A stretch of DNA of 64,000 nucleotides from Bifidobacterium stellenboschense (GTDB lineage: Bacteria > Actinomycetota > Actinomycetes > Actinomycetales > Bifidobacteriaceae). Under the pieces are notes generated by a model that did no database searches, had not been told where the DNA came from, and saw only the letters and a list, made by a program, of their open reading frames with translations. Position numbers and translations under genes: made by a program. Positions 38,756 through 47,991 of this stretch are shown in pieces. Position 1 is the first letter of the stretch. Each line of letters opens with the position of its first letter. Location: the NCBI RefSeq assembly GCF_000741785.1, contig NZ_JGZP01000004.1:62001-126000 (forward strand), in the 5' to 3' direction.

Positions 38756-40951
38756 ATGCGAACAAAGGCAACAGCATACGGCATCGCCGGAGCCATAGCA
38801 TTGGCGTTGCTGGCCGGAAGCACGACTTGCATCGCCCACGCCGATTCGAAGCCAGGGGATGCAGCCCCAACCACCGATTCCAACGTGGCCACCTACGCGG
38901 GCAACGACATGATCATCGGAGGCGCACAGGATTCATCGGGCAAACCGGCCATGGGGTACGCCGCCGAGGCCGAAGGGCTCACAGTGGTGAACAGGAACCT
39001 GTATGCCAATTCCGGCAACGCCTGGGGCTTCACCCTGGGAGAAGTGGCGCTCGGCTCCGGCGTGGCACCGGAGCCGAGCGCCACCGTCATCGCCGTCGGC
39101 GGAGATTCCAAGTCATGGTCCACGCCGTTGCAGGCGATCGGCAACGGCCAATACGGCGGAGAAAACCCGGACATACTCGACCCGATGGAGGCCTGGTATC
39201 AAGGGCAGCCTTCATTGCGCGTCTCCCTGGACTCGGACCAGCACCCCGTCGTACCCGGCACGCAGGTCACGAAAAGTGGCGTGCCGTTGACGGTGAACGG
39301 CATCGACTACACCAATTTCGATCCTTCCGCGATGTCGGAGGACTACGCCCAGTGGAAGTCCACGGACAGCTCCACGGTGACCGAGATCAACGACACGAAC
39401 GTTTCCCCCGCCCCCGTCGATAACGACTACGCGGTCTACGGCTACGACGAGCCGCGCGACGGGGACGAATCATGGACCGACAATAACGGCGCACAGCGTC
39501 GCAAGACCACTTTGAAGCTCGACAAGGAGATGAACGTCACCCTCACCGGAGACGGCACATCCCGTCAGCAGGTGTTCGGAATCGACTGGACGTCCATCCT
39601 CGCCGCATTCGCAAACGGCGGCTACACCGGCATCGACTTCACCTTCCGCAACATCCCGGACAGCGCCTCGGTGCTGGTGAACGCCAAGGACGCCACGGCG
39701 GCGACCATACCGGTCGGCTGGCGCGTGTGGTGGAACAACGGCACCGATCCCAAGAATGATGTGCAGGTGGCGGAACAATACTGGAACGATGATTCCGCGA
39801 CCCCCAATCACGCGGCCCTACGCCACGCGGCATCAAGCGTGATGTGGAACTTCAAGGGCGGTGTGACATTGTCCAACAGCGGCACCGTAAATACCGTTGA
39901 AGGAAAGGCCATCACCGGCGACGCCGCGGCCGGCTGGATCGGCAGTATCATCACGCCGGGAACCATCATTGCCCAAGTGACGACCAACGGACGCATGTAC
40001 GCGGGGCGGGACATCTACCTGTACCAGCCGGTGTCCAGCGAAACCGGCCTCGGCCTGGAACGCCACAACTACCCTTGGAACGGCGACCAGACCACCGCTC
40101 CGAAAGGCGACGGCACCCTGACCTGGATGAAAGTAGGCTCCGATAATGAGAACAAGCCACTCGCCGGCTCGCAATGGCAATTGACGGCGGACAACAACTA
40201 CAGCCAGACCATCGACGACAACACCGGCGAGACCGGCTACCGGGGATTGGACGGCAACCCGCATCCGGGCGAGTTCACCGTGGAACATCTGGCATACGGC
40301 ACCTACACGCTGAAAGAGACCAAAGCCCCCGACGGCTATGAGCTGAACGATACAAGCTATACCGTCACGATTACCGCGAACGCCAAGAACCCGGTGTTCA
40401 ACAATGGCGAAGCCATCGTGAACCAGCAGACGCCGCCCCCGGCCCCGCCAACGCCGGCGACCTTCACCCTCAAGGCGACGAAACGATTCGTTGACGCCGA
40501 CGGCAATCCCATAGCCCTGCAGAAGGGACGGTTCTCGTTCCAGCTCAAGGACAAGGACGGCCAGGTCGTCAGCACCGCGAAAAACACCGCCGACGGGTCG
40601 GTGACCTTTGATGCACTCACATTCGACAAGACAGGTGTTTATACCTACACGGTTTGCGAGATTAACGATGCACAGCAGGGCGTGCAATACGATCCCAGCA
40701 CCCACCATGTCATCGTGACCGTCACGGAAACCGCAGACGGACGCGAACTGAACGCGACAATCATGCTCGACGGCTCGAACTACACGGACGATTCGCTGAC
40801 ATTCCGCAACAAGCGGACCCCGACGGTGGCCGCCCTGCCCCTCACCGGTTCGGTGACTGGCATGAGCATGCTGGCAGCGTCGACACTGCTCGCCGTCGCC
40901 TCCGGACTCATGCTGCTGGCGACAATCCTCCGCAGCAGAAAGACGCGATGA
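38756..40951 (+). CDS. LPXTG-anchored surface protein with Cna-B/isopeptide domains
   Basis: A 731-residue secreted surface protein. A signal peptide (1-29, ending AHADS) is followed by a choice-of-anchor A-like domain (about 45-420: LTVVNRNLYANSGNAWGF). Next comes a SpaA/Cna-B domain (about 455-560, with LAGSQWQLT and YGTYTLKETKAPDGYEL) and a FctA-like isopeptide domain (about 570-690, FTLKATKRFVDADGNPIA). The end is LPLTG, a membrane segment and RSRKTR. No sortase gene is nearby, so a housekeeping sortase must attach it. It sits between the PTS and the ROK gene without an operator, and may help bind the substrate or host surface. Confidence 0.85.
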   Translation: MRTKATAYGIAGAIALALLAGSTTCIAHADSKPGDAAPTTDSNVATYAGNDMIIGGAQDSSGKPAMGYAAEAEGLTVVNRNLYANSGNAWGFTLGEVALGSGVAPEPSATVIAVGGDSKSWSTPLQAIGNGQYGGENPDILDPMEAWYQGQPSLRVSLDSDQHPVVPGTQVTKSGVPLTVNGIDYTNFDPSAMSEDYAQWKSTDSSTVTEINDTNVSPAPVDNDYAVYGYDEPRDGDESWTDNNGAQRRKTTLKLDKEMNVTLTGDGTSRQQVFGIDWTSILAAFANGGYTGIDFTFRNIPDSASVLVNAKDATAATIPVGWRVWWNNGTDPKNDVQVAEQYWNDDSATPNHAALRHAASSVMWNFKGGVTLSNSGTVNTVEGKAITGDAAAGWIGSIITPGTIIAQVTTNGRMYAGRDIYLYQPVSSETGLGLERHNYPWNGDQTTAPKGDGTLTWMKVGSDNENKPLAGSQWQLTADNNYSQTIDDNTGETGYRGLDGNPHPGEFTVEHLAYGTYTLKETKAPDGYELNDTSYTVTITANAKNPVFNNGEAIVNQQTPPPAPPTPATFTLKATKRFVDADGNPIALQKGRFSFQLKDKDGQVVSTAKNTADGSVTFDALTFDKTGVYTYTVCEINDAQQGVQYDPSTHHVIVTVTETADGRELNATIMLDGSNYTDDSLTFRNKRTPTVAALPLTGSVTGMSMLAASTLLAVASGLMLLATILRSRKTR

Positions 40952-41068
40952 TTCGCATTCGGGATGCCGTACCGGCACGCACGAGAGACGAGAACGGGAC
41001 ATCCGGGCGGCATGCGCGCCCCGGCCACAGTTTTCACAACCAACGAACACCACAAGGAGACAAACAAC

Positions 41069-42016
41069 ATGGAAACGCTCGGCATTGATATCGGCGGCAC
41101 AAAGATCGCCGGAGGCATCTGTGACGAGGAAGGCAACATCCGCTGCCTGCAGCGCGTACCCACACCGGAGGATGCTGCCGACGTCAACGCCGTCGTGGCC
41201 GACATCTACCAACGGTGCAAAAACGAGGGCGACATCAGGTCCATCGGCATCTCGGCTGCCGGCAACGTGGCATCCGACCGACGCACCGTCAGCTTCGCGG
41301 CGAACCTGCCGGCATGGAACCAGTACCCGCTCGCCGACGCCATCGAAGATCTGATCGGGAACGGGGTCAAGGTGGTCGTCGAGAACGACGCCAACGCCGC
41401 CGGATGGGGTGAATACCGCTTCGGCGCCGGCCGTGACTCCCGGGACATGATCATGATCACCGTGGGCACCGGTGTCGGCGGAGCCATCATCGTCGACGGC
41501 CATCTGGCCAGGGGTGCGTTCGGCATGGCCGGTGAGATCGGCCATATGGTCATGGTCCCCGATGGCGAGGCCTGCGGATGCGGCCTGTTCGGGTGCGCGG
41601 AGCAATACGCCTCCGGTTCGGCGTTGGAACGGTTCGCATGGTCGGCCGCCAGACGCCAACCCAACCAGTCACAGCACCTGCTCGAAGCATGCGAATACGA
41701 CCGCAGTAAACTTATAGGCCCCATGGTGCGTGACGCCGCCCAACAGGGGGATCCCACCGCCACCGAAGCGTTCGAGCGCCTAGGCGACTGGCTCGGCCGG
41801 CTCATGGCCAATCTGTCCGCCGTACTGGATCCCGACACCTTCGTCATAGGCGGAGGCGTGGCCGAAGTCGGCAGCATGCTGCTCGGCCCCGCCAGCACCG
41901 CATTCAACCGATACCTACAGGCCAGCATGTACCGCCAGCACGCCAACATCCTGGAAGCCAAGGCCGGCGGCAAGGCAGGCATTATCGGAGCTGCCGATCT
42001 GGCGAGAGTCGACTAG
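41069..42016 (+). CDS. ROK-family glucokinase/sugar kinase
   Basis: A 315-residue ROK kinase. TLGIDIGGTKIAGGICDE is the phosphate motif, VVVENDANAAGWGEYRFGAG holds the catalytic Asp, and ITVGTGVGGAIIVDGHLARGAFGMAGEIGHM is the ROK signature with GEACGCGLFGCAEQYASG as the zinc motif. There is no DNA-binding domain, so it is an enzyme. It likely phosphorylates the glucose released by the GH1 or GH3 enzymes. CAAGGAG precedes the ATG. Confidence 0.92.
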   Translation: METLGIDIGGTKIAGGICDEEGNIRCLQRVPTPEDAADVNAVVADIYQRCKNEGDIRSIGISAAGNVASDRRTVSFAANLPAWNQYPLADAIEDLIGNGVKVVVENDANAAGWGEYRFGAGRDSRDMIMITVGTGVGGAIIVDGHLARGAFGMAGEIGHMVMVPDGEACGCGLFGCAEQYASGSALERFAWSAARRQPNQSQHLLEACEYDRSKLIGPMVRDAAQQGDPTATEAFERLGDWLGRLMANLSAVLDPDTFVIGGGVAEVGSMLLGPASTAFNRYLQASMYRQHANILEAKAGGKAGIIGAADLARVD

Positions 42017-42043
42017 ATGACCAATACTCACGGGAACCGTTTT

Positions 42044-42080
42044 CGGCCGGTACTCTACGATAAGCGTGGAGTACCGGCCG
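42044..42080 (+). terminator. Intrinsic terminator after ROK kinase gene
   Basis: CGGCCGGTACTC (42044-42055) pairs perfectly with GAGTACCGGCCG (42069-42080), followed by TCTTCAT. Confidence 0.75.
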
Positions 42081-42221
42081 TCTTCATATCCGCAGCCACG
42101 ACGGTTGTTGTACTCGTGACCTGTATTGTCGGTGCCTGGCATTCCGCGACGCAAACGACCGCGCAACTGCAGTGCCTGCTGTGAAATATTGTCAGTCGCT
42201 TGCGCGACATCCGCCCAAATT

Positions 42222-42304
42222 TCGTTCGAATGAATTTTGACATTCTGATTGCTTTGCGATAGGATGGCGATATTCATGCGAATGTTTTAAATTCATGCGC
42301 ATGA
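42222..42304 (+). promoter_or_regulatory. GH30 promoter with three operator copies
   Basis: TTGACA (42237-42242), 17 bases, TAGGAT (42260-42265) form a strong promoter. TCGTTCGAATGA (42222-42233, 11 of 12) lies just before the -35. TCATGCGAATGT (42274-42285) and the perfect palindrome TCATGCGCATGA (42293-42304) lie after the -10. This is the same order as at the PTS promoter. The rest of the 42081-42406 gap shows nothing else. Confidence 0.75.
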
Positions 42305-42406
42305 AATGCGTGTCATGGTGAGGCGATGAAGCGCATCCGCACGTTGGAGTGTTTCAACGGCGACGTGTTCGTGACTCGCAATGGAAAACAGGAAGTTCGA
42401 AGGAGA

Positions 42407-45400
42407 ATGATGAAACAACGAAGGCGAATCGGCCTCGCATTGACGGGACTTACGGTCTCGATGGCCATGCTAGTCCCAATGAATGCCGCGTTGGCGGCCG
42501 ATACTGGCATCGTCATCCGTAACAGCGGAGTCCAGGTCACGATGTCCTCGACGGAACACTCGCAGGAGTCAGGCTGGTTCTGGAACCTGACGGATAAGAA
42601 CGCATCCAAACCCGACTGGACAGTCAGCAATGCAGTATCGGCCAAGGATGCCATCGACCTGACCAACGTCACCGACACTACCGATGAGAACACCACCGAC
42701 ATCTCGGTGGATGACACGAAAACCTACCAGACCATCACTGGTATCGGTACCTCCGTGGATGGCTCCACTGTGGGCAACTGGTGGAAAATGAGTGAATCCA
42801 AGCGTGCTGAATTCATCAGGACGCTGCTTGACCCGGTCAACGGCATGGGACTGACCTCGTTCCGCCTGACCATCGGCGCCGCCGACTTTACCGACAAGAA
42901 CTTCTACACCTACTACGATGCCCCGAACGCCACATTGAACGGTGCGGAACCCAATTGGGACGGCGATGGTATCACTGGATTCAGTATTCAGAAGGACCGT
43001 GACGAACACATCATCGACTTCGTGCATGCGCTCCAATCCGAAGCCAAGAACCTCGGCGTCGACATCAGCTTCTTCGCCTCACCGTGGAGCCCGCCAGGGT
43101 GGATGAAGACCCCGACCAGCTCCAGCGCATCCTATGCGGACAATAATCTGCTGCTCAAGGGAGGTGATTTCAACAGCGAACATATCGACGACTACGCCAA
43201 GTACTTAGTGCGCTATATAGAGGAATACCAGAAAGAGGGCATCCCAGTCTCTGCACTTACACTGCAGAACGAGCCCCTGTTGGAAATCGATTATCCGAGT
43301 TGCCACATGACCGGCACGCAGGAAGCCAAGCTCGCCACCGCCATCAAAAGACAGCTTGCGGCCAGCACCGTGTTGAATGATGCTGAGAAACAGGTTCAGG
43401 TCTGGGCGTTCGACCACAACTTCGACGGTGCCGACGCCTACGTGAGCGAGATGAAACAAAGTCCCGAAGATTGGGCCAACGTGGACGGCATAGCCTTCCA
43501 TCCTTACGGCGGCAACGCCAGCACGATGGGAGCACTGAGCCAGGCCAACCCGGACAAGTCCATCCACCTGACCGAACGCTCCTGGTGGGGTACCACCGGC
43601 GCGAACTGGATGGTCGACTGGCTGCGCAACGGCTCGCAGAGCTACAACAGCTGGGTCTCCATGCTCGACAGCGAAGGCAAGACCCACCACTGGGTCGGCA
43701 CTCCCGACCCAACCACCTTCGTGCAGAACGCGAAGAACCCTGATGACGTGGTCAACACGCCTGAAGTGAACCTCATCAGCCAGTTCAGCCGGTACATTCG
43801 TCCGGGCGACGTACGTGTGGACAGCACCGCCGGCTCCCCGGACACGCTCACCAATGTGGCGTTCAAGAACCCCGAGACCGGCGAGGTCTCCATGGTGGTC
43901 GTCAATCGAACCGACAAAGAACAGAAATTCAAGGTCGTCAACAATGGTGCACAGTTCGTGTCCAGCGTGCCGGCCAAGAACGTCGCCACCTACCGGTGGC
44001 AGCCCATCGACCAGATCAAAGTGAAGGACGTGACCGCCGCCCTGACCTTGGCCGACGCCACCCTCGACGGCGCCGGCACCAAAAATGACACCGCCATCAC
44101 CGGGCTCGACAAAACCAGCACCGTGGAATACCTGGTGAACGTTCGCAGAGCCGGCACGTACAAGGTGACGTACGCCCTCTCCGCCGCGAGCGGTTCGACA
44201 CGTAACACGCCAGTCACGCTGTCCTCCGGAGGCAACGAACTCGGCACGGCACACTACTCGTCCGACAACGCCGCCACCTCCACCACCCAGACCACAGTGA
44301 CACTCGGCAAGGGCATCCAGATCCTACGTGTGGCCTTCCCCGAAGGCGGCGTGAACTTTGCCGGCATCGCCTTCACCAAGACACAGGACACCGTAGGCAT
44401 TCCCGGACGACTCGACGCGACGAACTACACCGATCGTGACGGAGTACGCATCGCCGACGGCAAGGCTGTCGCGATAGCCGACGGCGATCATCTCGATTAC
44501 GCAGTGAACGTGCAGAAGACCGGCACCTATGACGTCATGGTCAGCGGCACCGGCGCGAACGTTTCAGGGAACGATGCAGAAGCCGTCCCCGATGCGGGCG
44601 ATGCCGGCGCGGACTCCAAGACCGAGACAGGCGGCGATTCCACCCGGCAAGAACCCGGTGACGGAACGCCTGATGAGGATTCATCGAAGAACGGTACGAA
44701 CCAGAAAGACGGCAACGCCGCCAATCCCACCGAGCCGAACACGGGCGATGAGTCTGAAGAACCGTCGCGCGACAACGGCTCCACCGTTCACGAATCCGCA
44801 TACGTCGCCACACCCACGGACGTGGTCGCTGGGCATGTACGTACCGCAGCCGATACCACCACGGCCGACGTGAGCCTGTACTCCGTGGACGGCAATGGCA
44901 CAGAGACCAAGCTTGGCGACTACGCCTACGGAACAAAGGCCGCTGTCCAGCTTGCCAAGGGAACCGCCACCCTGCGCATCAAGCTCGACCGCGCCGCGCA
45001 ATCGTTCTCGGCGATGGTCATCGGCAACGCCATCACGGCCGAACGGGAGCAGCTGACCGAAGGATCGCTCACTGGCAAAAGCATCACCCTTGCACTGGCC
45101 GACGGACAATTCGTCCAGACGTTTGATCCCGCGAAATGGACGTTCGACAACGCGCCCCACGGCATCGCATACACCGTCGATCGCGTAAACGACATCACGG
45201 CGCGCGTCACCTTCACTACGGAATCGGACGTCGACTTCGATAGCGACATGACCGCCACGCTGAACGTGGATGCCAGCCAGTACTCCGGTACGGCAGGCAC
45301 CGCAATCAGTGCGCCGGTCACGTTCACCGCAGTGAACGATCCCGAATCGCTCTCCGCAGGCGAGATCGGTTACCAGGCCAAATCCGTGGACGTGACCATC

Positions 45401-47860
45401 ACGGGAGGCACCTTTAACGACCACGTCGCCGACGACGGTGTGGTCTCGCTCACCGGCGATATCGCCGCATACGCGACGCTGACAAAAGCCGAACGCAAAG
45501 ACGCCCACACCATCACCCTGACCCTCGACTGGACCGGGAAAACGCTGTACGGCGGCACCTCCGGCAGCTTGACGGTCGCGGCGAACGGATACGACGACAG
45601 CGACGGCCAAGGCGCTTTGTCCGTAGACCTGACCTTCAACGGCACCAACGACAGGCCCACCGGCATCACGGTCGGCGATCAGGAGGTGACGCTTGGCGGC
45701 GAGAACGCCAGACCATATCGCGGCGTCGAATCGCTGAGCGACAACCAGAAGAAAGGCGACTATCAGGACTACTACCTGAACGTGACCGAGGAAGGCGACT
45801 ACACCATCACCTTCGGCGTATGGGACAACGGCGCCGTACCGAACGCCATCAAACTCTCCGGCGGCACCGGTTTCGCCACCGACAACCTCGCCAGCATCTC
45901 GCTGCCGAACATGTACAACGGCACCGGCGAATACAAAACGGGTTTGCACCTCAAGGCGGGCGGACAGACGCTGCGCTTCGAGCTCAACGCCGAAGGCGCG
46001 AGCCTATGGAACATCCGCATCACCAGAGCGAACGCAGTGAAGACGAGCGCCGATTCCCCGGCTACACTGGCACCCTCAAATGTCATCAACGGTTCCACCG
46101 ACAAGGCATGGGCCATCCAAGGCTCCAACCCGAGCAATATCGGATGGGGCGAGGCCGACTCCTATCAGGATTACCTGGTGAACGTCGCCAAGACCGGCAC
46201 GTACGTCGTCGCCCTCGACGCGGCCACCGGATCCGACGGCGCCGTTGCACACATACAAACAGTCGATGGCTCCATGGCAACCGATCTAACGCAGCTCAAC
46301 GTGCCGAACACCGGCTGGGACAATTACAAGACGCAGACCGCCACCGTGCAGCTGACCCAGGGCGAACACCGCATCCGCGTGCTCACCAAGGGGACCAGTC
46401 TCAACTACCGCAGCCTGAAGCTCACCCTGTCCAAGGCGCTAACGCCCATCGCCGTCGGTGGTGACACCGTCTCCCTGAACGAAGACAAGGCCTCCGACTC
46501 CAACGGCAGCCTCAGCAACAACCAGAAGAACGGCAACTATGCGGAATACACGCTGAACGTCGCCGAGGAAGGCGATTATACGCTGACTTACGGCTTCTGG
46601 GTGAACGCCAAAGCCGTGCCGAACGCGATCAGGATCTCCGGCTCCGGATTGGAACCGGTATCGGTGAGCCTGCCGAACACCTGGGATGTGGCGAACACCG
46701 GAGAAAGACGTACGCGGATCCGCCTCGCCGCAGGCGAGCAGACGCTGCGCGTGGCACTGACCGCCGATGACGCCAGCATCTGGGACCTGCGACTCACCAA
46801 AGTCCATGCCACGGACGTCGGCACTGCAACCGGAACCTCCGGCCAGGTGAGACTCGCCACCGATGCGATCATTGGCGGCTCCGACGACAAGGCCTGGGGT
46901 CTGCAAGGAACCGGCAACACGCGTAACGTCGGATGGGGCGAGGAAAATTCCTACCAAGAGTTCTCCATCAACGCCAAGCAGGGTGGAACCTACCAGTTCA
47001 GCCTCAACGCCGCCACCAACGACCAGAACGCATCGGCCGTGATCGAAGAGGTCGCAGCGGACGGCACAATCACCGAACTGGCCGCGCTGGACGTACCCCA
47101 ATACGGTTGGGACAGCTACGCCACCACCGCATTGAAGAAGGTCCCGCTCGCCGAAGGCGAACATCTGCTCCGCATCGTGGCCAGGGGAGGCGCGGTCAAC
47201 TACCGGTACGCCAATCTCACGCTCCAAAGCGCAGACCAACCCATGCCGCCGACAGTGGACAAGACCCAGCTCAATAAGCTGATCGAACAGGCTCAGAACC
47301 GTAAGCCCGCCGACGGCAAGCAGTTCACCGCCAAATCGAAGGCCGTGCTGGATGAAGCACTATCCAACGCGCTCAAAGTCTCCGCCGACGGCACGGCCCC
47401 CCAGCAGACCGTGGACGACGCGGCACGGGTATTGCAGTCCGCGCTCGACGGACTGAAGGAGGAGGACAAGCCCACCAAGCCGACCGTCGACAAGTCCGCG
47501 CTCGAAGCACTGGTCGAAAAGGCCGAATCGCTGAAGCCAGATGACGGCAAGCGTTTCACCGCCGCGTCAAAGACGAACCTCGATAAGGCCATCGCCGCCG
47601 CGAAGTCCATCCTTGACTCGGATAACGCCACAAAGGAACAGGTCGAGGCGGCAAAATCCGCCCTCCAACAGGCCATCGACGGGCTGAAACAGGAAGTCAT
47701 TCCGTCCAGCGGCAACGGTGCGTCCTCGGATCGCAAGACGAACACAGCGCTGAGCAAGACTGGCGCGGCCATCGGTGTCGCCTTGGCCGTCGCCCTAGCG
47801 CTCGTCTGTGGTGGCGTGGCGCTTCTGCTCGCCAAGCGCGCCCGCAGCCGCCGTCGCTGA
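42407..47860 (+). CDS. Large secreted GH30 glycoside hydrolase, cell-surface anchored
   Basis: An 1817-residue secreted enzyme. After a signal peptide (1-32) comes a GH30 catalytic domain (about 60-545) with SPWSPPGWMKT, acid/base Glu289 in LTLQNEPL and nucleophile Glu390 in IHLTERSWWG. GH30 members include glucosylceramidase and endo-beta-1,6-glucanase. Later come a Thr/Glu/Asn linker (about 725-800), beta-sandwich repeats, a duplicated pair of carbohydrate-binding-like modules (about 1105-1610; shared NQKxGxYxxYxLNVxEEGDYT and GWGExxSYQ), and two FIVAR-type helical repeats (about 1625-1765). The end is LSKTG, a membrane segment and RARSRRR, a sortase-like signal lacking the usual Pro. ATG 42407 or 42410 follows AAGGAG. 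Confidence 0.88.
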   Translation: MMKQRRRIGLALTGLTVSMAMLVPMNAALAADTGIVIRNSGVQVTMSSTEHSQESGWFWNLTDKNASKPDWTVSNAVSAKDAIDLTNVTDTTDENTTDISVDDTKTYQTITGIGTSVDGSTVGNWWKMSESKRAEFIRTLLDPVNGMGLTSFRLTIGAADFTDKNFYTYYDAPNATLNGAEPNWDGDGITGFSIQKDRDEHIIDFVHALQSEAKNLGVDISFFASPWSPPGWMKTPTSSSASYADNNLLLKGGDFNSEHIDDYAKYLVRYIEEYQKEGIPVSALTLQNEPLLEIDYPSCHMTGTQEAKLATAIKRQLAASTVLNDAEKQVQVWAFDHNFDGADAYVSEMKQSPEDWANVDGIAFHPYGGNASTMGALSQANPDKSIHLTERSWWGTTGANWMVDWLRNGSQSYNSWVSMLDSEGKTHHWVGTPDPTTFVQNAKNPDDVVNTPEVNLISQFSRYIRPGDVRVDSTAGSPDTLTNVAFKNPETGEVSMVVVNRTDKEQKFKVVNNGAQFVSSVPAKNVATYRWQPIDQIKVKDVTAALTLADATLDGAGTKNDTAITGLDKTSTVEYLVNVRRAGTYKVTYALSAASGSTRNTPVTLSSGGNELGTAHYSSDNAATSTTQTTVTLGKGIQILRVAFPEGGVNFAGIAFTKTQDTVGIPGRLDATNYTDRDGVRIADGKAVAIADGDHLDYAVNVQKTGTYDVMVSGTGANVSGNDAEAVPDAGDAGADSKTETGGDSTRQEPGDGTPDEDSSKNGTNQKDGNAANPTEPNTGDESEEPSRDNGSTVHESAYVATPTDVVAGHVRTAADTTTADVSLYSVDGNGTETKLGDYAYGTKAAVQLAKGTATLRIKLDRAAQSFSAMVIGNAITAEREQLTEGSLTGKSITLALADGQFVQTFDPAKWTFDNAPHGIAYTVDRVNDITARVTFTTESDVDFDSDMTATLNVDASQYSGTAGTAISAPVTFTAVNDPESLSAGEIGYQAKSVDVTITGGTFNDHVADDGVVSLTGDIAAYATLTKAERKDAHTITLTLDWTGKTLYGGTSGSLTVAANGYDDSDGQGALSVDLTFNGTNDRPTGITVGDQEVTLGGENARPYRGVESLSDNQKKGDYQDYYLNVTEEGDYTITFGVWDNGAVPNAIKLSGGTGFATDNLASISLPNMYNGTGEYKTGLHLKAGGQTLRFELNAEGASLWNIRITRANAVKTSADSPATLAPSNVINGSTDKAWAIQGSNPSNIGWGEADSYQDYLVNVAKTGTYVVALDAATGSDGAVAHIQTVDGSMATDLTQLNVPNTGWDNYKTQTATVQLTQGEHRIRVLTKGTSLNYRSLKLTLSKALTPIAVGGDTVSLNEDKASDSNGSLSNNQKNGNYAEYTLNVAEEGDYTLTYGFWVNAKAVPNAIRISGSGLEPVSVSLPNTWDVANTGERRTRIRLAAGEQTLRVALTADDASIWDLRLTKVHATDVGTATGTSGQVRLATDAIIGGSDDKAWGLQGTGNTRNVGWGEENSYQEFSINAKQGGTYQFSLNAATNDQNASAVIEEVAADGTITELAALDVPQYGWDSYATTALKKVPLAEGEHLLRIVARGGAVNYRYANLTLQSADQPMPPTVDKTQLNKLIEQAQNRKPADGKQFTAKSKAVLDEALSNALKVSADGTAPQQTVDDAARVLQSALDGLKEEDKPTKPTVDKSALEALVEKAESLKPDDGKRFTAASKTNLDKAIAAAKSILDSDNATKEQVEAAKSALQQAIDGLKQEVIPSSGNGASSDRKTNTALSKTGAAIGVALAVALALVCGGVALLLAKRARSRRR

Positions 47861-47872
47861 TAGGGAAACGGG

Positions 47873-47908
47873 CGCCCGGAGGCCTGTAAGAATACCGGTC
47901 TCCGGGCG
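47873..47908 (+). terminator. Hairpin after GH30 gene
   Basis: CGCCCGGAG (47873-47881) pairs with CTCCGGGCG (47900-47908), followed by TTCCC. It may end or attenuate the transcript before the GH3 gene, which has no operator of its own. Confidence 0.6.
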
Positions 47909-47991
47909 TTCCCTTCAGTCGCGGCCATGAGCCGCATCCAACCTCAATATGAATATCCAAACGTTCTATGAATAAGGAACAAGGAACGACC

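Noticed and set aside
38756-42016. Sortase-dependent pilus operon
   Set aside because: Only one LPXTG protein is present, without a class C sortase or second pilin subunit.
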